The notes under the pieces: model-generated
Told to the model about the DNA's origin: nothing
The model's input: the letters and a program-made list of their open reading frames with translations, nothing else
The model's database searches: none
Position numbers and translations under genes: made by a program
Assembly: GCA_041687495.1 (NCBI GenBank)
Contig: JAWLBR010000006.1
Coordinates: 1-61,725 of the forward strand
Source: JAWLBR01 sp041687495
GTDB taxonomy: Bacteria > Bacillota > Limnochordia > DTU087 > JAAYGB01
Direction of reading: 5' to 3'
DNA: 61,725 nucleotides
Shown here: positions 40,337 to 49,264 of the stretch, one piece after another
Numbering within the stretch: position 1 is the stretch's first letter
Layout: every line of letters starts with the position of its first letter

Positions 40337-40891
40337 ATGGCAGTAGGAACCAGCCGAGTCGTTGTCAATGGGAAGAACATCGACGTTACACCGGCGCTGC
40401 GTGCTCATACGGAGAAACAAGCAGCGAAGCTGGGGAAGTTTTTTGCGAAGGATCAGGAGATGTTTGTTGAGGCAGTGCTGGCGGTGCAGAGAGAGATTCA
40501 GTACGTGGAGATGACTCTGCAGGTCGGAGAACTGCTGATCCGGGCAGAAGGCAAGACTTCTGACATGTACGCTTCCATCGATGACGCCTTTGACAACTTG
40601 GAACGCCAGATCCGAAAGAACAAGACCCGAATTCAGCGCCGTACTCAGGGACCGAAGCTCTCTGAGACCTTTGCCAATGAGTTCTACGTGGAGACCGATG
40701 AGGCGGAGCTGCCTAAGGTTGTTCGCACGAAGCGCTTTGCCATGAAACCCATGTCAGTGGAAGAAGCGATTATGCAGATGGAACTTCTTGGCCACGACTT
40801 TTTCGTCTTCAGCAACGCTGGCACCAATGACGTCAACGTGGTGTATAGGCGCAAAGACGGCAACTACGGTCTGATCGAACCAACGTTGTAA
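40337..40891 (+). CDS. hpf: Long-form ribosome hibernation promoting factor
   Basis: The 184-residue protein has an N-terminal S30AE domain (IDVTPALRAHTEKQAAKLGKFFAKD, then EMTLQVGELLIRAEGKTSDMYASIDDAFDNLERQIRKNKTRIQRR) and a C-terminal dimerisation domain (VRTKRFAMKPMSVEEAIMQMELLGHDFFVFSNAGTNDVNVVYRRKDGNYGLIEP). The long form alone makes inactive 100S ribosome dimers in stationary phase. ATG behind AAGGGAG. It precedes secA, the same neighbour as in Bacillus. Confidence 0.96.
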   Translation: MAVGTSRVVVNGKNIDVTPALRAHTEKQAAKLGKFFAKDQEMFVEAVLAVQREIQYVEMTLQVGELLIRAEGKTSDMYASIDDAFDNLERQIRKNKTRIQRRTQGPKLSETFANEFYVETDEAELPKVVRTKRFAMKPMSVEEAIMQMELLGHDFFVFSNAGTNDVNVVYRRKDGNYGLIEPTL

Positions 40892-40918
40892 ATGACCGTG
40901 GACGTGGGACATACGGGA

Positions 40919-40957
40919 GGGCAGATCCAGGGAGCTGGGTCTGTCCTTTACTTTTTT
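40919..40957 (+). terminator. Rho-independent terminator of hpf
   Basis: A 12-bp stem with two wobbles (40919-40930 with 40935-40946), a GGAG loop and T-rich sequence follow the hpf stop. Confidence 0.85.
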
Positions 40958-40974
40958 CGTACTTTTCAGGTTCC

Positions 40975-41003
40975 TTGTCGCTATTTGGGGACAATGGTAT
41001 AAT
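40975..41003 (+). promoter_or_regulatory. Sigma-A promoter of secA
   Basis: TTGTCG (40975-40980), a 17-bp spacer and a perfect TATAAT (40998-41003), 54 bp before the secA ATG. Confidence 0.85.
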
Positions 41004-41056
41004 AAAAGGCAGTCTCAGCCGTTTCCACTGCTGGCATCAGGGAGGATGACCTGTAG

Positions 41057-43558
41057 ATGTTAGGTATATTGAAGAGATTCTTTGACACGAACCAGAAAGA
41101 ACTGGAGCGGCTCGAACGCATGGTTGCCGCCATCAACGAGCTGGAGCCAACGCTGACTGGCTTGAGTGATGAAGCTTTGCGAGACAAGACCACAGAGTTT
41201 CGCGATCGACTGACGGCAGGCGAGACCCTAGACGATCTGCTCTCAGAGGCTTTTGCCGTGGTAAGGGAGGCAGCGAAGCGGGTTCTGGGCATGCGGCACT
41301 TTGATGTTCAGCTAATGGGTGGCATCGTCCTGCACGAAGGACGCATCGCCGAAATGAAGACCGGTGAGGGTAAAACGTTGGTGGCTACCCTTCCAGTGTA
41401 CCTCAATGCCTTATCTGGTAAGGGCGTTCACCTAATTACCGTCAACGATTACCTGGCTCGGTTCCACGCAGAGTGGATGGGGCAGGTATATCGGTTCCTC
41501 GGCCTGACGGTTGGGGTCATCGTTCACGGACTCAGCTTCGCGGAGCGCCGGGAAGCCTATGCCTGTGACATTACCTACGGGACCAACAACGAGTTTGGAT
41601 TCGACTATCTGCGGGATAACATGGTGATGAGTGCTGACCATCTGGTGCAGCGGGAGCTGAACTACGTCATCGTCGACGAGGTTGACAGTATCCTCATCGA
41701 CGAAGCTCGGACGCCGCTGATCATCTCTGGACCGGCTGAAGAGTCGCCGGAGTTATACTACCACTTTGCTCGTATCGTTTCTCGCCTGAGGCCTGAGGCC
41801 CACTATGCAGTGGATGAAAAAGCCAAAACAGTGGCCATTACGGAAGAGGGCGTGGAGCATGTTGAGAAGCTGCTGGGCATCGATAATCTCTATGACGATG
41901 CCAACTTCGCCAAAGTTCACTACTTAACAGCGGCACTGAAGGCCAAGGAACTGTTTGCCAGGGACAGGGATTACGTGGTCAACGAGGGCCAAGTGGTCAT
42001 CGTCGACGAGTTTACTGGGCGCCTGATGCCCGGTCGTAGGTACAGCGACGGGTTGCACCAGGCCATCGAGGCCAAAGAAGGAGTCAAGATTGAACGGGAA
42101 AGCCAAACCTTGGCCTCCATCACTTTTCAAAACTTCTTCCGCATGTATAGCAAACTGTCGGGTATGACCGGTACCGCCAAAACTGAGGAGTCTGAGTTTC
42201 GCAAGATTTACGGCCTAGATGTAGTCACCATTCCTACACATAAGCCTATGATTAGAGTAGACCAAGATGATGCGGTGTACAAGACCGAAAAGGCCAAGTT
42301 TAACGCCGTAGTGGAAGAGATAGTACTGTGCCATGGGAAAGGGCAGCCGGTGCTAGTCGGCACTGTCAGCATCGAAAAGTCTGAACGGCTCAGTGAGATG
42401 CTCAAGCGCCGAGGGGTTCCCCATGAAGTGCTCAATGCCAAGAATCACGCCAGAGAAGCTGAGATTGTCAAGCTGGCGGGCCAGAGGGCCAGGGTAACCA
42501 TCGCTACCAATATGGCCGGGCGTGGTACGGATATCGTGTTGGGAGAAGGCGTGGCAGAATTGGGCGGCTTGTATGTAATTGGAACTGAGCGCCATGAAAG
42601 CCGCCGGATAGATAATCAGTTGCGGGGACGTTCTGGACGTCAGGGCGATCCCGGCACCTCTCGCTTCTTTGTTTCTTTGGAGGACGATCTCATGCGCCTG
42701 TTTGGCTCAGAGCGCATCACGGCGATCATGGACCGACTGGGTTGGGAAGAAGATCAGCCCATTGAGCACCCCCAGATCAGTCGTGCCATTGAGAACGCCC
42801 AGAAGAAAGTAGAAGCTCATCACTTCGACATCCGGGAACAAGTCCTGAAATATGACGATGTGATGAACCGGCAGAGGGAGCTGGTTTATGAGCTGCGCCA
42901 CCGTCTGCTGACCAAGGATCATGTCCATGATGTGGTCTTGGAGATGATGGAAGAGTATGCCGACATTTTGGTCAACACCTATGCAGACGAAAAGGTGTAC
43001 CCAGAGGACTGGGACTTCGCCCCGCTGGCGGAGCGGTTTGCCGAGATTACTAACTCCGCAGGAGTGGACCCAGAGCAGCTGCCCCGGGACCGAGAACAGC
43101 TTAAGACAGTGCTGGTGCAGAAACTTCAAGACGGCTATGGGGCGCGGGAGAGCGACCTGGGATCAGACAATGTGCGGGAGTTGGAAAGATATCTGCTGTT
43201 GCGGGTCATTGACAGCAAGTGGATTGACCATCTGCAGATTATGGACGATCTCCGGGAAGGGATTGGCCTGCGGGCTTACGGGCAGAAGGACCCGCTGATG
43301 GAGTATCGATTCGAAGGCTTCAAGGCCTTTGAAGAGATGATGAACAACGTTCGAGAAGACTTCATCCAGCTGTTGTTCCGGGTGGAGCTGGCTCAGCAGG
43401 AACAGGCCCCTGAGTCTCGCCTTCAGCATGCCACCACCAACCGCAGCACCGAAGGTAGTGTCACGGGTCAGGAGCCGCGGCGGGTGGAGAAGGTAGGCCG
43501 CAACGACCCCTGTCCGTGCGGGTCTGGTAAGAAGTACAAGAAGTGCTGCGGAAGGTAA
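41057..43558 (+). CDS. secA: Preprotein translocase ATPase SecA
   Basis: The 833-residue motor drives unfolded preproteins through SecYEG. Landmarks are RHFDVQLMGGIVLHEGRIAEMKTGEGKT (Walker A near residue 100), the DEVDSILIDEARTPLIISG motif II, the long helical scaffold, NMAGRGTDIVLGEGV and the C-terminal zinc-binding SEC-C tail NDPCPCGSGKKYKKCCG, which binds SecB or ribosomes. Length is normal for a firmicute SecA1. ATG at 41057, separate promoter, followed by prfB. Confidence 0.98.
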   Translation: MLGILKRFFDTNQKELERLERMVAAINELEPTLTGLSDEALRDKTTEFRDRLTAGETLDDLLSEAFAVVREAAKRVLGMRHFDVQLMGGIVLHEGRIAEMKTGEGKTLVATLPVYLNALSGKGVHLITVNDYLARFHAEWMGQVYRFLGLTVGVIVHGLSFAERREAYACDITYGTNNEFGFDYLRDNMVMSADHLVQRELNYVIVDEVDSILIDEARTPLIISGPAEESPELYYHFARIVSRLRPEAHYAVDEKAKTVAITEEGVEHVEKLLGIDNLYDDANFAKVHYLTAALKAKELFARDRDYVVNEGQVVIVDEFTGRLMPGRRYSDGLHQAIEAKEGVKIERESQTLASITFQNFFRMYSKLSGMTGTAKTEESEFRKIYGLDVVTIPTHKPMIRVDQDDAVYKTEKAKFNAVVEEIVLCHGKGQPVLVGTVSIEKSERLSEMLKRRGVPHEVLNAKNHAREAEIVKLAGQRARVTIATNMAGRGTDIVLGEGVAELGGLYVIGTERHESRRIDNQLRGRSGRQGDPGTSRFFVSLEDDLMRLFGSERITAIMDRLGWEEDQPIEHPQISRAIENAQKKVEAHHFDIREQVLKYDDVMNRQRELVYELRHRLLTKDHVHDVVLEMMEEYADILVNTYADEKVYPEDWDFAPLAERFAEITNSAGVDPEQLPRDREQLKTVLVQKLQDGYGARESDLGSDNVRELERYLLLRVIDSKWIDHLQIMDDLREGIGLRAYGQKDPLMEYRFEGFKAFEEMMNNVREDFIQLLFRVELAQQEQAPESRLQHATTNRSTEGSVTGQEPRRVEKVGRNDPCPCGSGKKYKKCCGR

Positions 43559-43664
43559 GCCTCCGGCGGTTTCGGAAGTAGATTTGAAAGTGGAATAGAC
43601 TTAGGCGCATATTAGGAACCGGAATTTGCCTTTGATGTGAAGAAGATAAGGGGAGTGGCAGACC

Positions 43665-44775
43665 ATGCTTTTAGAGATTGAGGCCAGGGATCTGAGGGCG
43701 AAGCTGGAGGAGTTTCGCCGCCGGATCGATGAAATGAGGGACTATCTTTGACATTCCCGTCAAAGAATCTCAAATAGCAGAGCTGGAAGACAGAATGGCC
43801 CGCGCCGATTTCTGGGAGGACCAGGCGGCGGCACAGCAGGTTAGTCAACACGCGAACCAGTTAAAGAAAGCTGTGCAGCGGTGGCAGAAGGTCAGCGATC
43901 AGGTAGACGATCTGACGGTGCTCTTGGAGCTGGCCATGGATGAAGAGGACGAGGATGCCGCCGGTGAGGTGAAAGAGGAGCTGTCTGGGCTAGAGGCCGC
44001 TGTGGATCAGTTGGAGCTGGCCGCGCTGCTGTCGGGGCAGTACGACGACCACAATGTCCTGGTGGCCATCCATCCAGGGGCCGGTGGGACCGAATCTCAA
44101 GACTGGGCCGAGATGTTGATGCGGATGTATGTCCGCTGGGCCGAAAAACAGGGCCATAAAGTGGAAATACTAGATTATCTAGAGGGCGATGAGGCAGGCA
44201 TTAAAAGTGTCACTCTCCAGATCACTGGAGACTACGCCTATGGTTACCTAAAGGGCGAAAAAGGAGTTCATCGCCTGGTGCGGATCTCGCCTTTTGACGC
44301 TTCCGGACGCCGGCACACGTCGTTTGCCTCAGTGGATGTCTGGCCGGCTATCGAGAACGATGTGGAAGTAGAAATTGACCCATCGGATCTGCGGATTGAC
44401 ACCTATCGTTCCAGTGGAGCGGGTGGACAGCATGTGAACAAGACTGAGTCCGCCATTCGCATCACCCATATCCCCACCGGGATCGTGGTTCAGTGTCAGA
44501 CCGAGCGTTCACAGCACTCTAACAAGGACTCCGCGATGAAGATTTTGAAGGCCAAGCTGCTGGAAAAACAGCTGGCCGAGCAGGAGGCCAAGATTAGGGA
44601 CATCCACGGTGATTATGAAGACATCGCGTGGGGAAGCCAGATTCGCTCCTATGTGTTCTGTCCTTATACGATGGTCAAAGACCACCGTACCGAAGAAGAA
44701 ACGGGTAATGTCGACGCAGTGATGGATGGGGAGATTGACTCGTTCATCGAAGCTTATCTGCGCAAGAAACGGTAG
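43665..44775 (+). CDS. prfB: Peptide chain release factor 2 (programmed +1 frameshift)
   Basis: RF2 recognises UGA and UAA. The first frame runs 28 codons from ATG 43665 (behind AAGGGGAG) and reaches the in-frame TGA at 43749-43751; translation shifts +1 on CTT-TGA-C and continues from 43750, giving 369 residues. The downstream frame has SPF (codon recognition) in VRISPFDASGRRHTSFAS and the catalytic GGQ in SSGAGGQHVNKTESAIRITH. RF2 thereby controls its own level: low RF2 makes ribosomes pause at the UGA and shift. The DUF2993 gene follows 41 bp later. Confidence 0.97.
43737..43752 (+). promoter_or_regulatory. prfB +1 frameshift site
   Basis: An internal Shine-Dalgarno-like AGGGA sits just before TAT-CTT-TGA-C, the same arrangement as in most bacterial prfB genes, where AGGGGG-TATCTTTGAC is usual. 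Confidence 0.96.
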
Positions 44776-44816
44776 ATTTCCCGGGCCATGGGTAGGGGAA
44801 AGGCGGTGTTTGCTGA

Positions 44817-45524
44817 GTGCGGTTGAGCATATTGCTGGCGCTGGCCATTGCAGTTATCCTTGCTGGCGCCTTTCAGTTGGCCATTCCCCCCCTCTTGGAA
44901 CACGAGATTCAAAAAGCGGTAAGTGCGTCTGTGGACCAGGTCAATTACATTACTGTGGACGCACAGGCGATTCCGGCTACTAAGGTCGTCCTAGGCCGCA
45001 TCGACAAGCTGACCATTGATGCCAAGGAATTGGTGGTGGAAGGCCTGCCGATCGCGGCATTTCTCGCGTCTTTTCAAGGTGTACAAGTTGATGTACGTCA
45101 GATCTTGCGGGGCCAGTTGGCAGTTCAATCAGTCCGGCGTCTGCGGACAACAGTGCTGCTGGACGAGGACGGGCTGAACCAGTACTTCTGGGAGCGGGTG
45201 GACAAAAGTAAGCTGTTTTCCATCCGGCTAGTGGGTGGCTTTGCCCGTTTAGTGGGACAAGTCTCCCTCCTGGGCAGACCCATTGAATTAACTCTAAATG
45301 GCAAGTTCAAAATCGTGGGGCCAACGGCGGTGGAGTACGTGCCCACTGAGTTGGTTGTTTCTCAGACTCGAATCCCGAATTTCCTGCTCGATGCGGTGAT
45401 GCAGGAGCGGAGGTTTGTCATAGATCTGGCGCACCTTCCGGTTCCGGTGGAGATTGAGAGTATCAAGGTGGAGAACGGACGGGTGTACGTATTTGGAAGG
45501 GAGCGACAGTCCGGTGAGAAGTAA
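44817..45524 (+). CDS. DUF2993 (LmeA-like) exported or anchored protein
   Basis: The 235-residue protein has an N-terminal hydrophobic segment (RLSILLALAIAVILAGAFQLAIP) and a predicted beta-rich domain with IDKLTIDAKELVVEGLPIAAFLASFQGVQVDVRQIL, typical of DUF2993. Mycobacterial LmeA of this family binds phospholipids and supports lipomannan elongation. Here the role is probably in envelope lipid or polymer work, judging by the downstream csaB and tagA genes. GTG start; the last 11 bp overlap the start of the DUF5693 gene. Confidence 0.82.
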   Translation: MRLSILLALAIAVILAGAFQLAIPPLLEHEIQKAVSASVDQVNYITVDAQAIPATKVVLGRIDKLTIDAKELVVEGLPIAAFLASFQGVQVDVRQILRGQLAVQSVRRLRTTVLLDEDGLNQYFWERVDKSKLFSIRLVGGFARLVGQVSLLGRPIELTLNGKFKIVGPTAVEYVPTELVVSQTRIPNFLLDAVMQERRFVIDLAHLPVPVEIESIKVENGRVYVFGRERQSGEK

Positions 45525-47370
45525 GGGTGGATTGTGGTGCCTGCTGCTGTTGATCGCAATCTCAACGCCCATCCTTCTGACCATTGGGCAGAGGTTAGTT
45601 CTAGAGAAAGCTAACTCAACCGTTGGGATTCTCGTCGATCTAGAGGACGTGCAGCAGTTGGCGCAGCTGAGCGGATGCTCGGAGGCGGAGCTGCTGGCAG
45701 AGTTTAGGCGGCAGGGAGCCAACGGCATTGTGCTCTCTCCCTTGGCAGAGCTGCCGGCGCAGCTTGACGGGTACCAGATGATTGTCCCACACTTTGACCT
45801 ATCTGAGCTGGATCCCCTTCAGTCTGCAGCCCGGGGTTTGCTTCCTAGTCAGTTTGGGTCATGGGTAGACGACATTCAAGCTGGGAACAGTGGGCTTACA
45901 GTGCCCTTGGCTGTGTTCAGTACCGAGGAGAGCGGTCCGGTCCAGGCCTTTAGCGCGGGGCAAAATGCTTCCCTTGAGGCCTATGAGTTGCAGAGGCAAG
46001 CTCTTCAGCAATGGAGTTCCCAGCTGCGAGCTGAGGGGCTGCACTTGGGCAGAGTCGAGTTTGCCGATGTTCCCGGTGAGCAGATGGCGGCTACGGCCAT
46101 GCAGGCCGACATTACCCGGGTTCATACCATTCCTGCCCGGGAGGTACGGGTGTACTCATTGGCAAAGTCGGCAGAGAGGTATGTTCGGGCTGTGCGAGAG
46201 CGGGGATACCGGGCGCTATGGATTCGCCTCATTCTACCTCCGACTAGCCCGGCCGAGGGGCCATCAGGCCTAGTCCCCGAACGACCAGAGGACATGGTTA
46301 AGGTTAATTCCAGGTTGGTGGCGCAGGCGGTAGAGCTAATCTCTGGCGCCGGGTATGATCTCGGCGTGCCAAGTTCCATCCCTGTTTGGTCCAACGGGCG
46401 TTGGGGGTTAGGTGCGGCTATTCTAGCTGTGTCAGTGGCTTGTGCACTGCTGCTGACCTCAGTGGGAGTGGGCCGCAGACTGGCGGCAGCCTTAGCGGCA
46501 GTGCCTGGCGTCGGGCTTGCGCTGCTGGCCTGGCTTCACCCCACTTTGGGGCGGCAGGCGGTGGCGTTCTCAGCGGCCAATGTCTTCCCGGCGCTGGCAA
46601 TCACCCCGGCAATTACCGGGAAGAGGTTTCAGGTGGGAAACGGTAACCTCGGTTCAGTGTTGGCTGCCTTTGCCCAAACGGTGGGAGTTGCTGTACTTGG
46701 CGGGATTACAGTGGCCGCGGCCTTGGGGGACTACCGGTTCATGCTGAAGACCGAGCAGTTCTTAGGCGTCAAAGCCTCTCTGCTGCTGCCGCTTGTGTGG
46801 GCGGCGATGGTGGTGGCGTTGTGGGATGTGCCTGGGGGTAAGATGTGCTGGCCGTCGGCAGCACGGGCTCGCCAATTGCTGACCTCTCTGCCACGTCGAA
46901 TGAGTTGGCGGGGAGCTGTTCTTGCTGGCATAGGTCTAGCTGCGGCTGGACTGTACCTTGCCCGTTCAGCTAACTTTGTAGTGCCGGTGCCAGAGTTTGA
47001 ACTGTGGCTGCGGACTACCTTGGAGCGGATGTTGATAGCTAGGCCGAGAACTAAGGAATTCCTGCTGGGACACCCGGTGCTTTTGCTCGGGTTCTACCTT
47101 GTCCGCTCCAGGCTGAGTGTGCCGTTGGGCCGGGTCTTGACAGTAGTGGGCACGGTGGCAGCTGTTTCGATTGTGAACACCTTCAGTCACATCCACAGTC
47201 CCCTCGTTCTGGCTTTCCTACGCACCGCTTACGGCGCTGCACTGGGAATGGTGCTGGGCCTTGCTCTAGTCGCCGGTGCCTGGGTCTTGGGCCGAAGCGG
47301 TTTCTTTGGACCAGCTGCACAGGGTGAGGGAATTGGCCTAGGTCGTCCTGGCAGAGGGGCGGGGCTGTAA
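45514..47370 (+). CDS. DUF5693-family polytopic membrane protein
   Basis: The roughly 618-residue protein has an N-terminal anchor (LWCLLLLIAISTPILLTIGQRLVLEKA), an extracytoplasmic domain with a barrel-like, NDP-sugar-independent look (LSGCSEAELLAEFRRQGANGIVLSPLAEL, then SLAKSAERYVRAVRERGYRALWIRLILPP), and about eight C-terminal membrane segments. This is the DUF5693 pattern, which in Bacillota regularly precedes csaB and tagA. A role in export or assembly of the secondary cell-wall polymer is inferred from that neighbourhood only. GTG start behind AAGGGAG; its TAA overlaps the csaB ATG (TAATG). Confidence 0.78.
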   Translation: MRSKGGLWCLLLLIAISTPILLTIGQRLVLEKANSTVGILVDLEDVQQLAQLSGCSEAELLAEFRRQGANGIVLSPLAELPAQLDGYQMIVPHFDLSELDPLQSAARGLLPSQFGSWVDDIQAGNSGLTVPLAVFSTEESGPVQAFSAGQNASLEAYELQRQALQQWSSQLRAEGLHLGRVEFADVPGEQMAATAMQADITRVHTIPAREVRVYSLAKSAERYVRAVRERGYRALWIRLILPPTSPAEGPSGLVPERPEDMVKVNSRLVAQAVELISGAGYDLGVPSSIPVWSNGRWGLGAAILAVSVACALLLTSVGVGRRLAAALAAVPGVGLALLAWLHPTLGRQAVAFSAANVFPALAITPAITGKRFQVGNGNLGSVLAAFAQTVGVAVLGGITVAAALGDYRFMLKTEQFLGVKASLLLPLVWAAMVVALWDVPGGKMCWPSAARARQLLTSLPRRMSWRGAVLAGIGLAAAGLYLARSANFVVPVPEFELWLRTTLERMLIARPRTKEFLLGHPVLLLGFYLVRSRLSVPLGRVLTVVGTVAAVSIVNTFSHIHSPLVLAFLRTAYGAALGMVLGLALVAGAWVLGRSGFFGPAAQGEGIGLGRPGRGAGL

Positions 47371-48482
47371 TGCATGTGGTTATCTCCGGTTACTACGGTT
47401 TTGGCAATCTAGGCGACGAAGCGGTCCTGACGGCGCTGGTCCGCAGGCTCCCAGAAGTCCTACCGGGAGTTGAGATCACCGTCCTGTCCGCCAGCCCCGA
47501 GCAGACGGCCCGGCAGCTGGCGGTTGCTGCTGTTGCGCGCATGTCTCCGTGGGCCGTGGTGAGAGCCATCTGGCACAGCCAAGGTGTGATTAGCGGCGGA
47601 GGGTCGCTGCTGCAGGACTCAACCAGTTGGCTTAGTCCCTGGTATTATCTAGCCGTAATGTGGCTGGCTATTGCTTTGCGGCGCCCACTGGTTGTCATCG
47701 GACAGGGGATCGGCCCAGTGGGCAATGGCGTCACCCGCAGAGCTATCGCCTGGACCATGGACAGGGCGGCAGTCTGCAACGTTCGGGACGAGCAATCGCG
47801 CCGGGAGCTGATGCGCTGGGGAGTCCGGCGGCCCATCAGCGTCACCCAAGACTTGGCACTACTGCTATCCACAGATGGCGAGCAGTCACCCCGAAAGTCG
47901 GCTGGTATGCAGCAGGCGCCACGGAACGGACGACCCGTATTGGCTGTAAATCTGCGGCCCTGGCCTGGTGTGGACGAGAGGATTGTAGATACCGCTGCCG
48001 TGTGCGATCAGGCAGTAGAGCGCCTAGGCGCGGACGTGATTTTCATTCCGATGCAGGACACCGATGTTCCCTTGGGGCACCGACTGCAGGAGCGGATGCG
48101 GCACGGACTTCGGGTTGCCGATGTGCCCACATCACCGGATGAACTACTGTCAACCCTGCAGGGGGCACGGACGATCTTGGCCATGCGTTTGCACCTTTTG
48201 ATCTTCGCTTTGGCTGCCCGGCGCTCATTTGTGGGATTATGCTATGACCCCAAGGTGGAGGCGTTTGCCGCGGGTCTCAAGGCGGCGGGATGCAGCGGCG
48301 ATGCGTATGCCGCTTTGCCGTGGGAGCAGGTAAATACTGCGGGCATGTGGAAGCATCTGGTGGCTGCCTGGGAAGCGGACAATCTTGCTCCCAAGGTAAG
48401 GCAGCAGATGCTTGATCTAGCTTGGCAGGGATTGCTGCAGGCGGCCTGGGGGCTGCAATCAGGGTGGCCTAAAGGTGGGTAA
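47370..48482 (+). CDS. csaB: Polysaccharide pyruvyl transferase CsaB
   Basis: The 370-residue protein has the CsaB features GYYGFGNLGDEAVLTAL at the N-terminus, GVISGGGSLLQDSTSW, VIGQGIGPV, and later ILAMRLHLLIFALA. CsaB adds pyruvate ketals from phosphoenolpyruvate to a cell-wall polysaccharide, and the pyruvylated polymer is the ligand of SLH domains. Surface-layer or outer-membrane proteins with SLH domains should therefore exist in this genome. It is translationally coupled to the DUF5693 gene by a 1-bp overlap and followed by tagA. Confidence 0.92.
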   Translation: MHVVISGYYGFGNLGDEAVLTALVRRLPEVLPGVEITVLSASPEQTARQLAVAAVARMSPWAVVRAIWHSQGVISGGGSLLQDSTSWLSPWYYLAVMWLAIALRRPLVVIGQGIGPVGNGVTRRAIAWTMDRAAVCNVRDEQSRRELMRWGVRRPISVTQDLALLLSTDGEQSPRKSAGMQQAPRNGRPVLAVNLRPWPGVDERIVDTAAVCDQAVERLGADVIFIPMQDTDVPLGHRLQERMRHGLRVADVPTSPDELLSTLQGARTILAMRLHLLIFALAARRSFVGLCYDPKVEAFAAGLKAAGCSGDAYAALPWEQVNTAGMWKHLVAAWEADNLAPKVRQQMLDLAWQGLLQAAWGLQSGWPKGG

Positions 48483-48485
48483 ACA

Positions 48486-49250
48486 GTGGTGGTTGGTAAG
48501 GTAGACAGCGGATTTGGACCAAAAGATACGAAGGTCTTAGGTGTGAGGGTAGACAGGATCAGCTTCGCCGGTGTGGTTGAGTGGGTCGGTGAACGGATCC
48601 GGCGGCAGGAGCAAGCGATGGTGGTTACGGCCAACGCCGAGCTGGTTGTGCAGGCGGTGGAAAGTCCTCAAGTGGGGAGACTAGTTGGAGAGGCAGACCT
48701 GGTGGTACCTGACGGAGTTGGGGTGTTGTGGGCCGGCGTCATCGGCGGTGTGCCCTTTCCGGAGCGGGTAGCTGGCGTCGAGCTGATGGAGGCTCTGGTA
48801 GCGAGAGCTCCCAAAGAGGGTTGGCGGGTTGCCCTCTACGGTGGTCGCCCCGGTGTAGCCCAGGAAGCTGCGGAAAGGCTTAGACAGCGATACCCGGGAT
48901 TGGACGTCTCTGGGTGCTATCACGGTTACCTTGACTCAGAGGAAGAACAGGAGATGCTGGAGCAGCTGCGGCAGCAGCGGCCGAATTTGCTGTTTGTAGC
49001 CCTGGGAGCGCCCCGGCAAGAAAACTGGATTTCTTCCCGGCGAGCCCAGCTGCCGGAACTGGTGGCCATCGGGGTAGGCGGCAGCTTCGATGTCTTCGCG
49101 CAGCGATTGAAGCGGGCCCCGAAGTGGATGACAAGAATGGGCTTAGAATGGTTGTTTCGCCTTGTGCAGGAGCCAAGTCGGCTGCCCCGGATGCTGGCGC
49201 TACCTCGGTTTGTGTATCTGGTCCTAAAGGAGAAACTGCTGCGGCACTAA
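48486..49250 (+). CDS. tagA: WecG/TagA/CpsF-family glycosyltransferase
   Basis: The 254-residue protein belongs to GT26. It has VLGVRVDRISF, the conserved TANAELVVQAVES (Thr and Asn of the active site), DLVVPDGVGVLWA (Asp of PDG) and VALGAPRQENW with VGGSFDVFAQRLKRAPKWM. TagA adds N-acetylmannosamine to undecaprenyl-PP-GlcNAc, the start of wall teichoic acid or secondary polymer linkage units. Placed directly after csaB, it most likely starts the polymer that CsaB decorates. GTG start; operon DUF2993-DUF5693-csaB-tagA, followed at once by a YitT gene. Confidence 0.9.
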   Translation: MVVGKVDSGFGPKDTKVLGVRVDRISFAGVVEWVGERIRRQEQAMVVTANAELVVQAVESPQVGRLVGEADLVVPDGVGVLWAGVIGGVPFPERVAGVELMEALVARAPKEGWRVALYGGRPGVAQEAAERLRQRYPGLDVSGCYHGYLDSEEEQEMLEQLRQQRPNLLFVALGAPRQENWISSRRAQLPELVAIGVGGSFDVFAQRLKRAPKWMTRMGLEWLFRLVQEPSRLPRMLALPRFVYLVLKEKLLRH

Positions 49251-49264
49251 AGGTGGTGGGCACG

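Noticed and set aside
43795..44775. RF2 starting at the internal ATG 43795
   Set aside because: The 28-codon first frame with a good ribosome binding site and the CTTTGAC shift site shows that the gene begins at 43665.
49124..49264. N-terminal extension of the YitT protein into tagA
   Set aside because: It overlaps tagA almost fully, and the membrane domain starts after a better ATG at 49265.
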